Shown here piece by piece: positions 1-7,700 of a stretch of 23,817 nucleotides of DNA. Within the stretch, counting starts at the first letter, position 1. Each line of letters starts with the position of its first letter. The notes under the pieces are model-generated. The model was not told the origin of the DNA, did not search any database, and worked only from the letters and a program-made list of their open reading frames with translations. The DNA is taken from NCBI GenBank assembly GCA_009776905.1, contig WRMX01000027.1, forward strand, positions 1 to 23,817. The letters run 5' to 3'. Both the position numbers and the translations under genes were made by a program. Source of the DNA: Oscillospiraceae bacterium. GTDB lineage: Bacteria; Bacillota; Clostridia; Oscillospirales; Oscillospiraceae.

Positions 1-2497
1 AATGATTATCGCCTCCACCGGTGGAGGCATCGTTATTCGAACGCTGCGTCCGCGCGCCTCTCCTGTCGAGGCCTGTCCTGTCCCCGCCGATGTCGCCGAA
101 AACTCTATCCGGGACGTCATCCATCGATTTATAATTCTGCATGTCAAAATCCGTGAGCAAATTGCCGCTGACGTCGAGGTATTCCAGCCACGAACAATCC
201 GACAAATCCAGCGAAGTCAACAGGTTATTTGCGCAGTCCATAGCGTATAAGTAGGAACAACCGGATAGATTCATCCCGGTCAACTGATTGTTAAAACAGT
301 GGAAATATGTCAGCCACGTGCAAGCGGTCAGATCGAGGTATTCAAGACGATTTTCGGCGCAATGGAGAGAATCGATCCATGTGCAGCCGGATAAGTCGAG
401 TTCAGTCAGCCGGTTGTCGTAACAGTCAATGCTCGAAAGACTTGGTTGGCTGCCAAGAATCAACGTTTCCAGCAGATTGCTGTAGCAATAGAGATTCCAT
501 AACACGTTGTTATGCGACACATCCAAAGACGTGAGCAAGTTATAACCGCAGTCGAGCTTTTGCAGGTTAGTACAGGATGTAAGATCAAGGGTGGTAAGCT
601 CATTATCTGCGCAGAAAATATATCTCAAGTCTTGATTATTTGCAAAACTAAGCAAAGACAGCCGGTTATTTGAGCAATCGAGGTAAAGCAACTCGGGGCT
701 CGCCGTGAAATCGAGATTCGTGAGTTGGTTGTTTGCGCAAATAACCGTAGCCAGCAAAGGGAAATTTGAAACGTCCAAGGTTGTAAGCTGATTGCCGTCG
801 CAATATAAATACTCCAATTCCGGGAAATAGGGCAGATTCAGTTCGGTCAGCAGATTGTCGCTGCAACTAAGGTTAAACAAGATGGGGCAATCTTCCAGCA
901 CCAACTCGGTCAGCAGATTTGAGCCACAGTAAAGGTATTCCAGGTTAGGATAGTTTGACAAATGCAGCGAAGAAAGCCTGTTATTATATGCGTTGAGGTG
1001 ATGTAATCTCACGCAGTCGGTGAGATTCAGCTCCGTGATCTGATTGGAGATACAATCAACAAGAACCAGAGCGGAACAACCGGACACATCCAGCGCGGAC
1101 AAATGATTGTCATAACAATAGAGGAACTTGATTGCGGTATTGCCGGCTAGTTGCAAGTCTGACAAGAGATTGCCATTGCAATCCAGCTCGCTTAATAAAT
1201 GGCATAAGGACAAATCTATTTCTTCGAGCTGATTTTCGGAACAGTCAAGATACGTCAGAGCGGGGCAAGCCGTGATGTCCAGCTCCGTGAGTTGATTTTC
1301 ATCACATTGGAGAGAATCGAGCAATTCGGCTCCGGAGACATCCAGCTCCGTGAGCTGATTCCTGCCGCAGTCAAGGGACGTGAGCGCGGTGTTATCAGAT
1401 ATATCCAGCGCCGTAAGCTGATTGATGGAGCAGTTAAGCGTTTCCAGCAAATAACAGCCGGAGATGTCCAAAGCCACAAGCCGGTTGTCGTGGCAATCCA
1501 GCTCTTTCAGATTGTTAAGGTCTGATATGAGTAATTCATCCAAAGTACCGTATTTACAGTCTACATAAGCCAGATTAACATATTCTCTCAGATCGAGCGA
1601 CGTCAATTCGTGCCAGTTAAGATATAGTTCATCCAGGGCTGTGCAACCGGATAATTCGAGAGAGGTAAGAGGGACAGATTCGCAGGTAAGGCTCTTTAGC
1701 GCTGAGCAGCCAGTCAAATCAACCTCTGTAAGCGACCAGTTGTGTGAACACGTTAGCTCCCGTAAATTGGTAAACCCGGACAGGTCTAGCGGATTATTAA
1801 TATTATTTTCGCTGCAGTCCAGTTTTTCCAAGGCAACGCATCCGGACAGATTCAAGCTTTCGATGTTATTATCGCTACAATCCAGCGCTGCCAACGCGTT
1901 GCACCCGGACAGATTCAAGCTCGCAATTCTATTACGTATACAATCCAACGTCTCCAGCGCGCTGCATCCGGACAGGTTCAAATCAGACAATCGATTGCGG
2001 CCGACATCGAGCGCCCTCAGTTCGACACAGCCCGATAAATCCAGGGGCCCATATAGATAGTCATTGGAAGCGGCGTGTAATTCCAGTTTTGATAAGCGGA
2101 ATTCGCTGCCGTCGTCCATCCATTCAGCGCCGTCCCATGTTTCGGGATCAAAAGCATCCCATTCCAAAATGGAGGCGTTAGTGTCCCCGTATTGCTCATA
2201 CATCAAAAAGGTCTTCAGTTGTCCAACATCATGCGCATTATATGGCAAGGAGGTTATGGTTGCCGCTGCCGGAAATATCGCAATAGATCCATCGCGGCCA
2301 TCTTCGATAAGCGCAGATATGGAGACAGGCGCAGTCTTAAGGATAGGCGCAGTTATAGGGATTGGCGCAGTTATAGGCGCAGTCATAGGTGCAACTTCAT
2401 CCGCACCCATATTTTGATCGAGCACAAAAGCCGTGCACAACAGGAGCGCAAAGACAAAAAAGATTAAACAGATTGCCTGTCCAGCATGCTTTCTCAC
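1..2497 (-). CDS. Giant secreted leucine-rich-repeat protein, C-terminus beyond window edge
   Basis: The frame opens at a GTG (2497–2495) and stays open to the left edge, about 832 codons without a stop, so the 3' end is missing. The start is chosen because GAGGAGG lies 6 bases upstream and the gene begins one base after the lytTR stop, implying translational coupling. Residues 1–27 form a signal peptide (basic RKH, then a hydrophobic core); the Cys in LLLCTA lacks a good lipobox. A short TAPI-type tandem repeat follows (about residues 35–56). From about residue 150 there are some 30 leucine-rich repeats, nearly all exactly 21 residues, of the form LTxLDLSGCxxLxxLDCSxNx. The last visible residues are Gly/Arg/Asn-rich and no longer fit the repeat. 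This LRR type is common in exported Clostridia proteins and usually serves binding or adhesion; ligand and anchoring are unknown because the C-terminus is not visible. The adjacent regulator suggests control by LytTR. Confidence 0.9.
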   Translation of the reverse strand, partial: MRKHAGQAICLIFFVFALLLCTAFVLDQNMGADEVAPMTAPITAPIPITAPILKTAPVSISALIEDGRDGSIAIFPAAATITSLPYNAHDVGQLKTFLMYEQYGDTNASILEWDAFDPETWDGAEWMDDGSEFRLSKLELHAASNDYLYGPLDLSGCVELRALDVGRNRLSDLNLSGCSALETLDCIRNRIASLNLSGCNALAALDCSDNNIESLNLSGCVALEKLDCSENNINNPLDLSGFTNLRELTCSHNWSLTEVDLTGCSALKSLTCESVPLTSLELSGCTALDELYLNWHELTSLDLREYVNLAYVDCKYGTLDELLISDLNNLKELDCHDNRLVALDISGCYLLETLNCSINQLTALDISDNTALTSLDCGRNQLTELDVSGAELLDSLQCDENQLTELDITACPALTYLDCSENQLEEIDLSLCHLLSELDCNGNLLSDLQLAGNTAIKFLYCYDNHLSALDVSGCSALVLVDCISNQITELNLTDCVRLHHLNAYNNRLSSLHLSNYPNLEYLYCGSNLLTELVLEDCPILFNLSCSDNLLTELNLPYFPELEYLYCDGNQLTTLDVSNFPLLATVICANNQLTNLDFTASPELLYLDCSNNRLSLLSFANNQDLRYIFCADNELTTLDLTSCTNLQKLDCGYNLLTSLDVSHNNVLWNLYCYSNLLETLILGSQPSLSSIDCYDNRLTELDLSGCTWIDSLHCAENRLEYLDLTACTWLTYFHCFNNQLTGMNLSGCSYLYAMDCANNLLTSLDLSDCSWLEYLDVSGNLLTDFDMQNYKSMDDVPDRVFGDIGGDRTGLDRRGARTQRSNNDASTGGGDNH
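11..28. repeat. Perfect 18-bp palindrome inside the LRR gene
   Basis: GCCTCCACCGGTGGAGGC is its own reverse complement. It lies in the coding frame after the last recognisable LRR and encodes an ASTGGG-like linker. It may be chance in a Gly-rich linker, or an element that cannot be assessed at the window edge. Confidence 0.5.
2328..2395 (-). repeat. In-frame 12/18-bp tandem repeat encoding TAPI units
   Basis: The core GGCGCAGT(T/C)(A/T)TA recurs four times on the plus strand, in steps of 12 or 18 bases. On the minus strand it encodes TAPI-type units (TAPI, TAPIPI, TAPILK) just after the signal peptide of the LRR protein. Steps are multiples of three, so copy number could vary without breaking the frame. 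The segment is probably a flexible spacer. Confidence 0.6.
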
Positions 2498-2498
2498 A

Positions 2499-3218
2499 TC
2501 AAACCTCCTCGAAAAGACGTTCCGAAAAGAAGCTGCCGACGGTTCTCCGGATTTCCTTCATTCCATTTTTACGGATCGGCACCCTGGCGCCGCCGCGTAT
2601 AAGGAAATCATTTTCGAGAACATCATCAACATAGTTCATATTGATAATATATGAGCGGTGGCAACGCATAAAAGGGCTGCCACCGAGCATATGCTCAAGT
2701 TCATCCATAGATGTGTATGTTTTGACGACGCCGTCCGGTGTATAGACTGAGGCAGCCTTATCGCGTATCTCAATATATAGAATTTTTATCAACGGAATCT
2801 TGACGCTTTGCCCGCCCGTTTTCACCTCGATATAGCGGGCGTTTTTCATGAAAACCCTTCTGCATTGCAAAAGAGCAGTCTCCATTTGCTCCGATGTAAT
2901 CGGCTTGACAACATAAGAAGCGGCCCGTAGGGCAAAACCGGAGGGCATATGCGCGGCGTCAACCGTGATGAAGACAATGGTGCAGTCGGGATCGGCAGCT
3001 CTGATTTTCCTGGCGGCATCGATGCCGCTGATGCCGGGTAGATAGATATCAAGAAAGACTATGTCATAAACGCCGGGCGAAAATGAGACAAGCAGCGCCT
3101 CTCCGGTTTCATATGTCATGATTTCGCCGGCAAATCCGTTGCGCTCGAAGTGCTGCTCCAGATAGGAGCGTATTTCTGCAGCATCGTGCGCGTTGTCTTC
3201 ACAGATTGCAATTCGCAT
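2499..3218 (-). CDS. LytTR-family response regulator (LytR/AgrA type)
   Basis: A 239-residue two-domain transcription regulator. The receiver domain (about residues 1–120) has acidic E7/D8 in ICEDN, the likely phosphoacceptor D57 in VFLDIYLPG, and K105 in VVKPI. The C-terminal LytTR DNA-binding domain (about 130–235) shows the typical FMRCHRSYIINMNYV and VPIRKNGMKEIR stretches. The frame extends 14 codons further upstream, but I start at ATG 3218 because the protein then begins directly with the receiver strand MRIAICEDN and a TGGGGT-like SD precedes it. Family members answer a sensor kinase and bind 9-bp direct repeats upstream of surface, virulence or competence genes. No kinase is present here, so the partner must be elsewhere. 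The gene ends one base before the LRR gene and probably shares its mRNA. Confidence 0.93.
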   Translation of the reverse strand: MRIAICEDNAHDAAEIRSYLEQHFERNGFAGEIMTYETGEALLVSFSPGVYDIVFLDIYLPGISGIDAARKIRAADPDCTIVFITVDAAHMPSGFALRAASYVVKPITSEQMETALLQCRRVFMKNARYIEVKTGGQSVKIPLIKILYIEIRDKAASVYTPDGVVKTYTSMDELEHMLGGSPFMRCHRSYIINMNYVDDVLENDFLIRGGARVPIRKNGMKEIRRTVGSFFSERLFEEV

Positions 3219-3269
3219 GGCAATACCCCATTTTCGACCTATTGTTGGAAAAGTCACCATTTTCTTTTA

Positions 3270-3298
3270 ATAATACCATGAATATGATGTTTTTTAAA
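3270..3298 (-). promoter_or_regulatory. Putative promoter of the lytTR–LRR unit
   Basis: On the minus strand, TTTAAA (3298–3293) and TATTAT (3275–3270) are separated by exactly 17 bases, about 52 bases before the regulator ATG. The match to a housekeeping promoter is moderate and the stretch is AT-rich, so chance is possible. Confidence 0.4.
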
Positions 3299-3370
3299 CA
3301 CTTTTTTATCATATTTGCAATGATGGAATCAATTAATTGAGCTATAGTTCAGCATCTTTCAGACACAGGC

Positions 3371-3420
3371 CGCCCATTTAGGGCGAAAACCTCCCGATTA
3401 GGGAGGTTATCTTGTTTTTT
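3371..3420 (+). terminator. Tandem hairpins with T run in the divergent region (orphan terminator or attenuator)
   Basis: First hairpin: CGCCC-ATTTA-GGGCG (3371–3385). Second: AACCTCCC-GATTA-GGGAGGTT (3388–3408), followed by ATCTTG and six T's (3415–3420), the form of a plus-strand intrinsic terminator. No plus-strand gene precedes it in the window. It may stop antisense transcripts from the LRR/lytTR genes or act as a leader attenuator of the sigma factor. Its left arm CGAAAACCTCCC is identical to that of the terminator at 8977. Confidence 0.6.
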
Positions 3421-3534
3421 CATAGTTTTTTGTTATCGTAAAGTGTGAATATCAACATTATCAGTTTGATAGAGGCGGCATCACGTTAAATCTCTGTAAG
3501 GTGAAAGAGAGCATACTGAAGGGGAGCGGTATAA

Positions 3535-4107
3535 ATAGTTAACGATGATTACCACGGTATATCCGGTGAAGAGCTGTATCGGCGGTTTCGTGATGGTGAT
3601 GAAGTCGCTTTTGCACAGCTTGTATCTTTGTATGACACCGAATTATTCTACTTCATCAATAGCATGGTAAATGATTATCACGAAGCAAAGCATCTGTCGA
3701 TAGAAGCATTTTCGGAACTTGCATTGAATGCGAGCGTTTTTAAGGAAAAATCATCTGTAAAGACATATCTGTTTGCCATAGGAAAAAACCTTGCGAAACG
3801 CTATGTCAAGATTCGCGAGCGCGATGAGCATGTCTCATATGAGGAAGTCATAGAAACATTGATAGCTGATGATGAATCTCCACAGAGTTTTTTGGAACGT
3901 GAAGAAAACAAGCTCCTTTTGTATCGTGTCATGGAAGAATTGAAAGATGAATACCGAATCGTTCTTCAACTCTTATATTTCGAGGACATGAGTTATTCAG
4001 AAGCGGGAAATGCGATGAATAAAAATGTGAAACAGGTTGCAAATCTTGCATTCCGAGCAAAGACGACACTAAAAAAGAAATTAGAAAGTGCCGGATTCAT
4101 TGATTAG
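3535..4107 (+). CDS. ECF-type RNA polymerase sigma factor with apparent AUA start
   Basis: Predicted 190 residues. Sigma region 2 spans about residues 12–85 (EELYRRFRDGDEVAFAQLV, then FINSMVNDYHEAKHLSIEAF, then KTYLFAIGKNLAKRY). Region 4, a helix-turn-helix, spans about 125–185 (ELKDEYRIVLQLLYFEDMSY, then KNVKQVANLAFRAKTTLKKK). The first canonical in-frame start is TTG at 3628, which would delete the first helix of region 2. Upstream, the frame is open to a TAA at 3532. The only position with good SD spacing is ATA at 3535, 8 bases after GGGGAG (3521–3526). Either AUA is used, or an ATG has mutated or been misread; CTG at 3574 is a weaker option. ECF factors direct polymerase to a few promoters, often their own operon, here presumably the two exported proteins downstream. 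No classical zinc anti-sigma domain is seen nearby. Confidence 0.85.
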   Translation: MVNDDYHGISGEELYRRFRDGDEVAFAQLVSLYDTELFYFINSMVNDYHEAKHLSIEAFSELALNASVFKEKSSVKTYLFAIGKNLAKRYVKIRERDEHVSYEEVIETLIADDESPQSFLEREENKLLLYRVMEELKDEYRIVLQLLYFEDMSYSEAGNAMNKNVKQVANLAFRAKTTLKKKLESAGFID

Positions 4108-4195
4108 TGTTAAAAATACCTCTATTTCTACTTAAAGTGAGAAGTTTTATCAGTTTTTGACACTAATATTATACAGAGGTATAGGAGGGTTGCTA

Positions 4196-4705
4196 TTGAT
4201 TGACAGTTCTGAAATCGCAAGACGAGCGCTGAAGCTTGCTGAGTTGAAGAGAATACAAAGAATGCGCAGACGCAAGAAAACCAGTCTGGTCGTCTGCGTG
4301 TGTGGGATAGTGGTGGTAGCAGCGATTGCTACGATGCTCACAATGTATCAACAGAGCGTGGAAATAGAAGATGCACCGATTCCTCTTGCTTCGCCGGGTT
4401 CGCTCATCATGAACAATTCCGAGAGCATAATGGTGCCTGCTGATAGTCGGGAAATGAAAATTCCTCTTGAAAATCCGGAAAACAGTAGTTACTGCTACAT
4501 TTTTGAGCTCGTCCTTGTGGACACGGAAGAGGTGCTATATGTATCAGAGCCCATCCCACCCGGAGAAACAATTGGAAGTTTCAATATGGCCAGGACACTT
4601 GAAAGAGGCGAGCATACGGTGCTGTTGAATATCCGGGCATATGAACTGAATGGTTCTGATGAGCTATATGTTACAAGCAAGACCATAAACCTAAGCGTGA
4701 ACTGA
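4196..4705 (+). CDS. Single-pass membrane protein with extracellular beta-rich domain, unknown function
   Basis: 169 residues from TTG 4196, chosen because AGGAGGG (4183–4189) lies 6 bases upstream; a TTG two codons earlier is too close to the SD. Residues 1–29 are short, helical and strongly basic (RMRRRKK), and residues 30–50 form one transmembrane helix, giving an N-in topology. The rest looks like an immunoglobulin-like beta sandwich, with motifs EPIPPGETIG, LERGEHTVLLNIRAYELN and a final strand. Similar PPGE / L-x-x-G domains occur in small exported Bacillota proteins, but I cannot name a family. The gene lies 88 bases after the sigma factor and 47 before the large surface protein. By position it could be a non-classical anti-sigma factor or an assembly partner of the surface protein; this is inference only. 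Confidence 0.75.
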   Translation: MIDSSEIARRALKLAELKRIQRMRRRKKTSLVVCVCGIVVVAAIATMLTMYQQSVEIEDAPIPLASPGSLIMNNSESIMVPADSREMKIPLENPENSSYCYIFELVLVDTEEVLYVSEPIPPGETIGSFNMARTLERGEHTVLLNIRAYELNGSDELYVTSKTINLSVN

Positions 4706-4752
4706 GTATGATATCCGCCTGACAACATAGACAAAAGATTGGAGAAATATCA

Positions 4753-7700
4753 ATGAAAAAAGCATTTAAGAAGCTCATGGCGATGGTACTGGCAGCTATA
4801 ATAATTGTTGCTGTCATACCCACGGCTGCGTTGGGCGCGCTCGCAGCAGAACTCAATGATGACGTAACCGAGCCTCCGGAGGAATACATAGATCCGGAGT
4901 ATGTGCAGGAACTAATTGAGATCATCAACGCCCTGGCAGAGGAATATGAGGGAAATAAGGAATACTATGATGACGAAGTGGTCATCCCTGAGAGTTTGAT
5001 GGATCCTTATTTCTTGCAGGAAGTTTTTACCGCTGTTTACGAACCGGCCATTGCAACAAATGCAATGGCGTTTGAAGCAAGCGATACGGAAATGGACATC
5101 AGCGAGAAATTTACCGACCCGAATTTTCTTGCCGCTGTGAAAGATGTGGTTAACAAATACCCTGATGAACCTATCTATCCAAGCGACGTCGATTTTTATG
5201 AATACCTCGACGTCAGTGGCATGGAGATCGCATCGCTTGATGGAATAGAGTATTTCGCATCGCTTTGTGATTTGGACTGTTCTGACAATAATCTGACGCA
5301 GCTTGACCTATCAGGACTAAACGAACTGCTTGCTCTCGATTGCTCCAACAATATGATTTCATATTTGGATCTCACCGGCCTTGCGAAGCTGCAGTTGCTC
5401 GACTGCACAGATAATCAGATGACAATGCTGTTTGTCTGGGGTCTGCAAGACCTGCGCTATATCAATTGCGCCAACAACAAAATAGAGAGCCTCAGACTTG
5501 AAGGCCTGAGCAGCCTGGAAAGCCTTGACTGCACCCGCAATGAGTTGAACATGCTGGATATCAGTGATTTAGATGGGCTCCAAAATCTTAGGTGCGCGTA
5601 TAATAAAATCGCGGATGATATATATTATTATGGCAATTTGCCGAAGTATTACGATTGCGCGCCGCAGCTCACAGATGTTCTTGAGCAGGATGGACCCAAA
5701 TTCACACCTGCCATGAGCTATACCAATGAAGGCGACACGGGTTATACTGTGACGATCCAATCGGTGAAAGGAATGGAGTACAGCTTTGACGGTGAGTATT
5801 TCAGCGATATCAATTACATAACCGGCTGCACCCCCGGCGAAACCGTAACCGGTTATATCCGTTATGCCGCCATTCCCGCGACTGCGGTCGAACCGGCTTA
5901 TGCGGCAAGCATCGCAACGTCTGCTAGCACGACTCCTCCGCTGTTCCGCGCTAAAAGACCGCAAGCCACGCCTGAGGGGCAGACTTTCTATGGCAGCATT
6001 GAAATCAGCTTGAGCAGCGATACCAACGGCGCCTCAATCTACTATACAACCGACGGCAGCGTCCCGACGACTGCAAGCAAATTATATACCGGCCCGTTCA
6101 CGCTGACGGCATCGGCGACGTTGAAGGCTATCGCGGTGAAAAGCGGCATGGTCGACAGCTATGTGCTGACCGCGACTTTCAACCGGCAGACCGGCGAATT
6201 CAGCTTGGACGGCAAAGAGTCTGCTACGCTGATGCCTGATGACTCATCGGGTAAAAAGGGTCTGACGAACGATACCAGCTTTGAGCGCGACCTGATCGTC
6301 GAGGTCGTGGACGGCAATTCTGTCTCCAGAATAGTGCCGAAAGACATAAATATAAACAAGACGCAGTATGTCGTTAAAATCCCGAAGATACAGCCCGGAG
6401 CATCCATTAGGATCAGCATCGCGGGGATTCCGGGGGAGTTCGATCCTCTTGTCATTGCGGAACATGTCAATAATACCAATAAAACCATGAACGGCTCGTT
6501 CCACTTTGTCTTGGAACCGAATCCGGTGACAAGGGCGAGGCAGCAAAATATATCGGGATTGGACTGCAAAAAGCTCGCGGATGTCTTGTTGCGCGAATTT
6601 GGCCTTGGCGCGGAGTACACAGCACAAGTAATGGCAGGCGAGGGTTTCTCCGCAGGCGACGTTGCGGAGATGCTACGCGATGCCGGCTTCGAAGCAGTGC
6701 GGATCGCGAGAGCGATGGATGTGGCGTACGGGTTAACATCGCAGGAAACGGCTGACATGCTGTTTGGTCTTGGCATCGGCGTCCTCGATGCGGCCGAGGC
6801 GGTCGCGGACATCTATTTCAAGGAAAAAGATGATCTGCTTGATATTCTGCAGATCGCAGAATACAGCCCCGCCAATCTTGCTTTTGCGATAAAGGATTAT
6901 TTTGAGGAGAGCCTTGAGGATACGGCACGGCAGCTTGATCGTCTTGGATATAACACAGAAGAAATTGCCGACCTGCTCATCGATACTTATGACACAGACT
7001 CCAGGAGGATCGCGGTGGTCTTCGCGAATGAGCTTGAATACGAAGCCAATGTTATTTTTGATCTGCTTTTGACACACTATGAAGAGTCATATGAGGACGC
7101 TCTGAGATACATGAATTTTGCGGGCTTTGAGATTGGGGAGCTATCTCTGCTGCTCATTGATACGCTGGCAGCGCAGCAAGAACCTGAACCCATGATGGCA
7201 AGATTTACTGCGATATCTCCCGCAATCGCCGATATCGACATCAGTTCCGATATAATAAACGAAGGTGTCACGATTCTGATCGAAGCCTTCCCCGGTGGCG
7301 ACAGGGCTTCCGGCACCGGAGCTGAGATCGTCGATGCCCTGATGGGAATTTTCGACATTGATATTTTTGCCGGAACGATCCTTGATTTGTTGGGCGCAGA
7401 TAACTATGCCGAGATATTCGTCGTTTTACTCGACCTTGGCATCAACATCGCCGTCGATGCGTTAACGCGCGGTGTGTCTGATATCGCGGCGCTTGCAGTT
7501 CCGATTGTGAGAGAACTAATCAACGGCTTGGAAAAAATCGGTATTAAGTCAGACACGGTTTTTGGTGCGCTCACCCACGAAGGGCTGCAAGTTGGGCTGG
7601 AATTTCTGGAACTCACTGCGAATTTAATGACTGATGTTTTCGGCGTTCCGAAGGATTATCTGGTCAAATGGATAGTCCATGGGGATTTCGATCCGCACGA

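Larger units (their letters stand above)
3219..3534. other. Divergent control region between the lytTR–LRR and sigma–surface-protein units
   Basis: This gap of about 316 bases has no credible gene. It holds the putative minus-strand promoter (3270–3298), two consecutive hairpins (3371–3408) followed by a T run, a small inverted repeat TATCAA…TTGATA (3450–3455 and 3466–3471) that could be an operator, and a GGGGAG SD (3521–3526) for the sigma factor. I could not assign a convincing plus-strand promoter or a clear LytTR direct-repeat site by eye. The region is AT-rich compared with the rest of the window. Confidence 0.6.

Noticed and set aside
1..2060. Regular 63-base periodicity suggesting a CRISPR array or minisatellite
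   Set aside because: The period is the 21-codon LRR unit. The DNA copies are diverged, with no identical repeats or unique spacers.
2..2467. Plus-strand ORFs of 75–139 codons
   Set aside because: They are antisense to the continuous minus-strand LRR frame, lack SD sites and mirror its repeat pattern.
4157..4195. Upstream TTG starts (4157, 4190) for the membrane protein
   Set aside because: They lie before or immediately next to the AGGAGGG site; TTG 4196 has correct spacing.
6159..6812. A 217-codon minus-strand ORF inside the surface-protein gene
   Set aside because: Ser/Ala/Pro-rich antisense shadow of a frame with clear domains.
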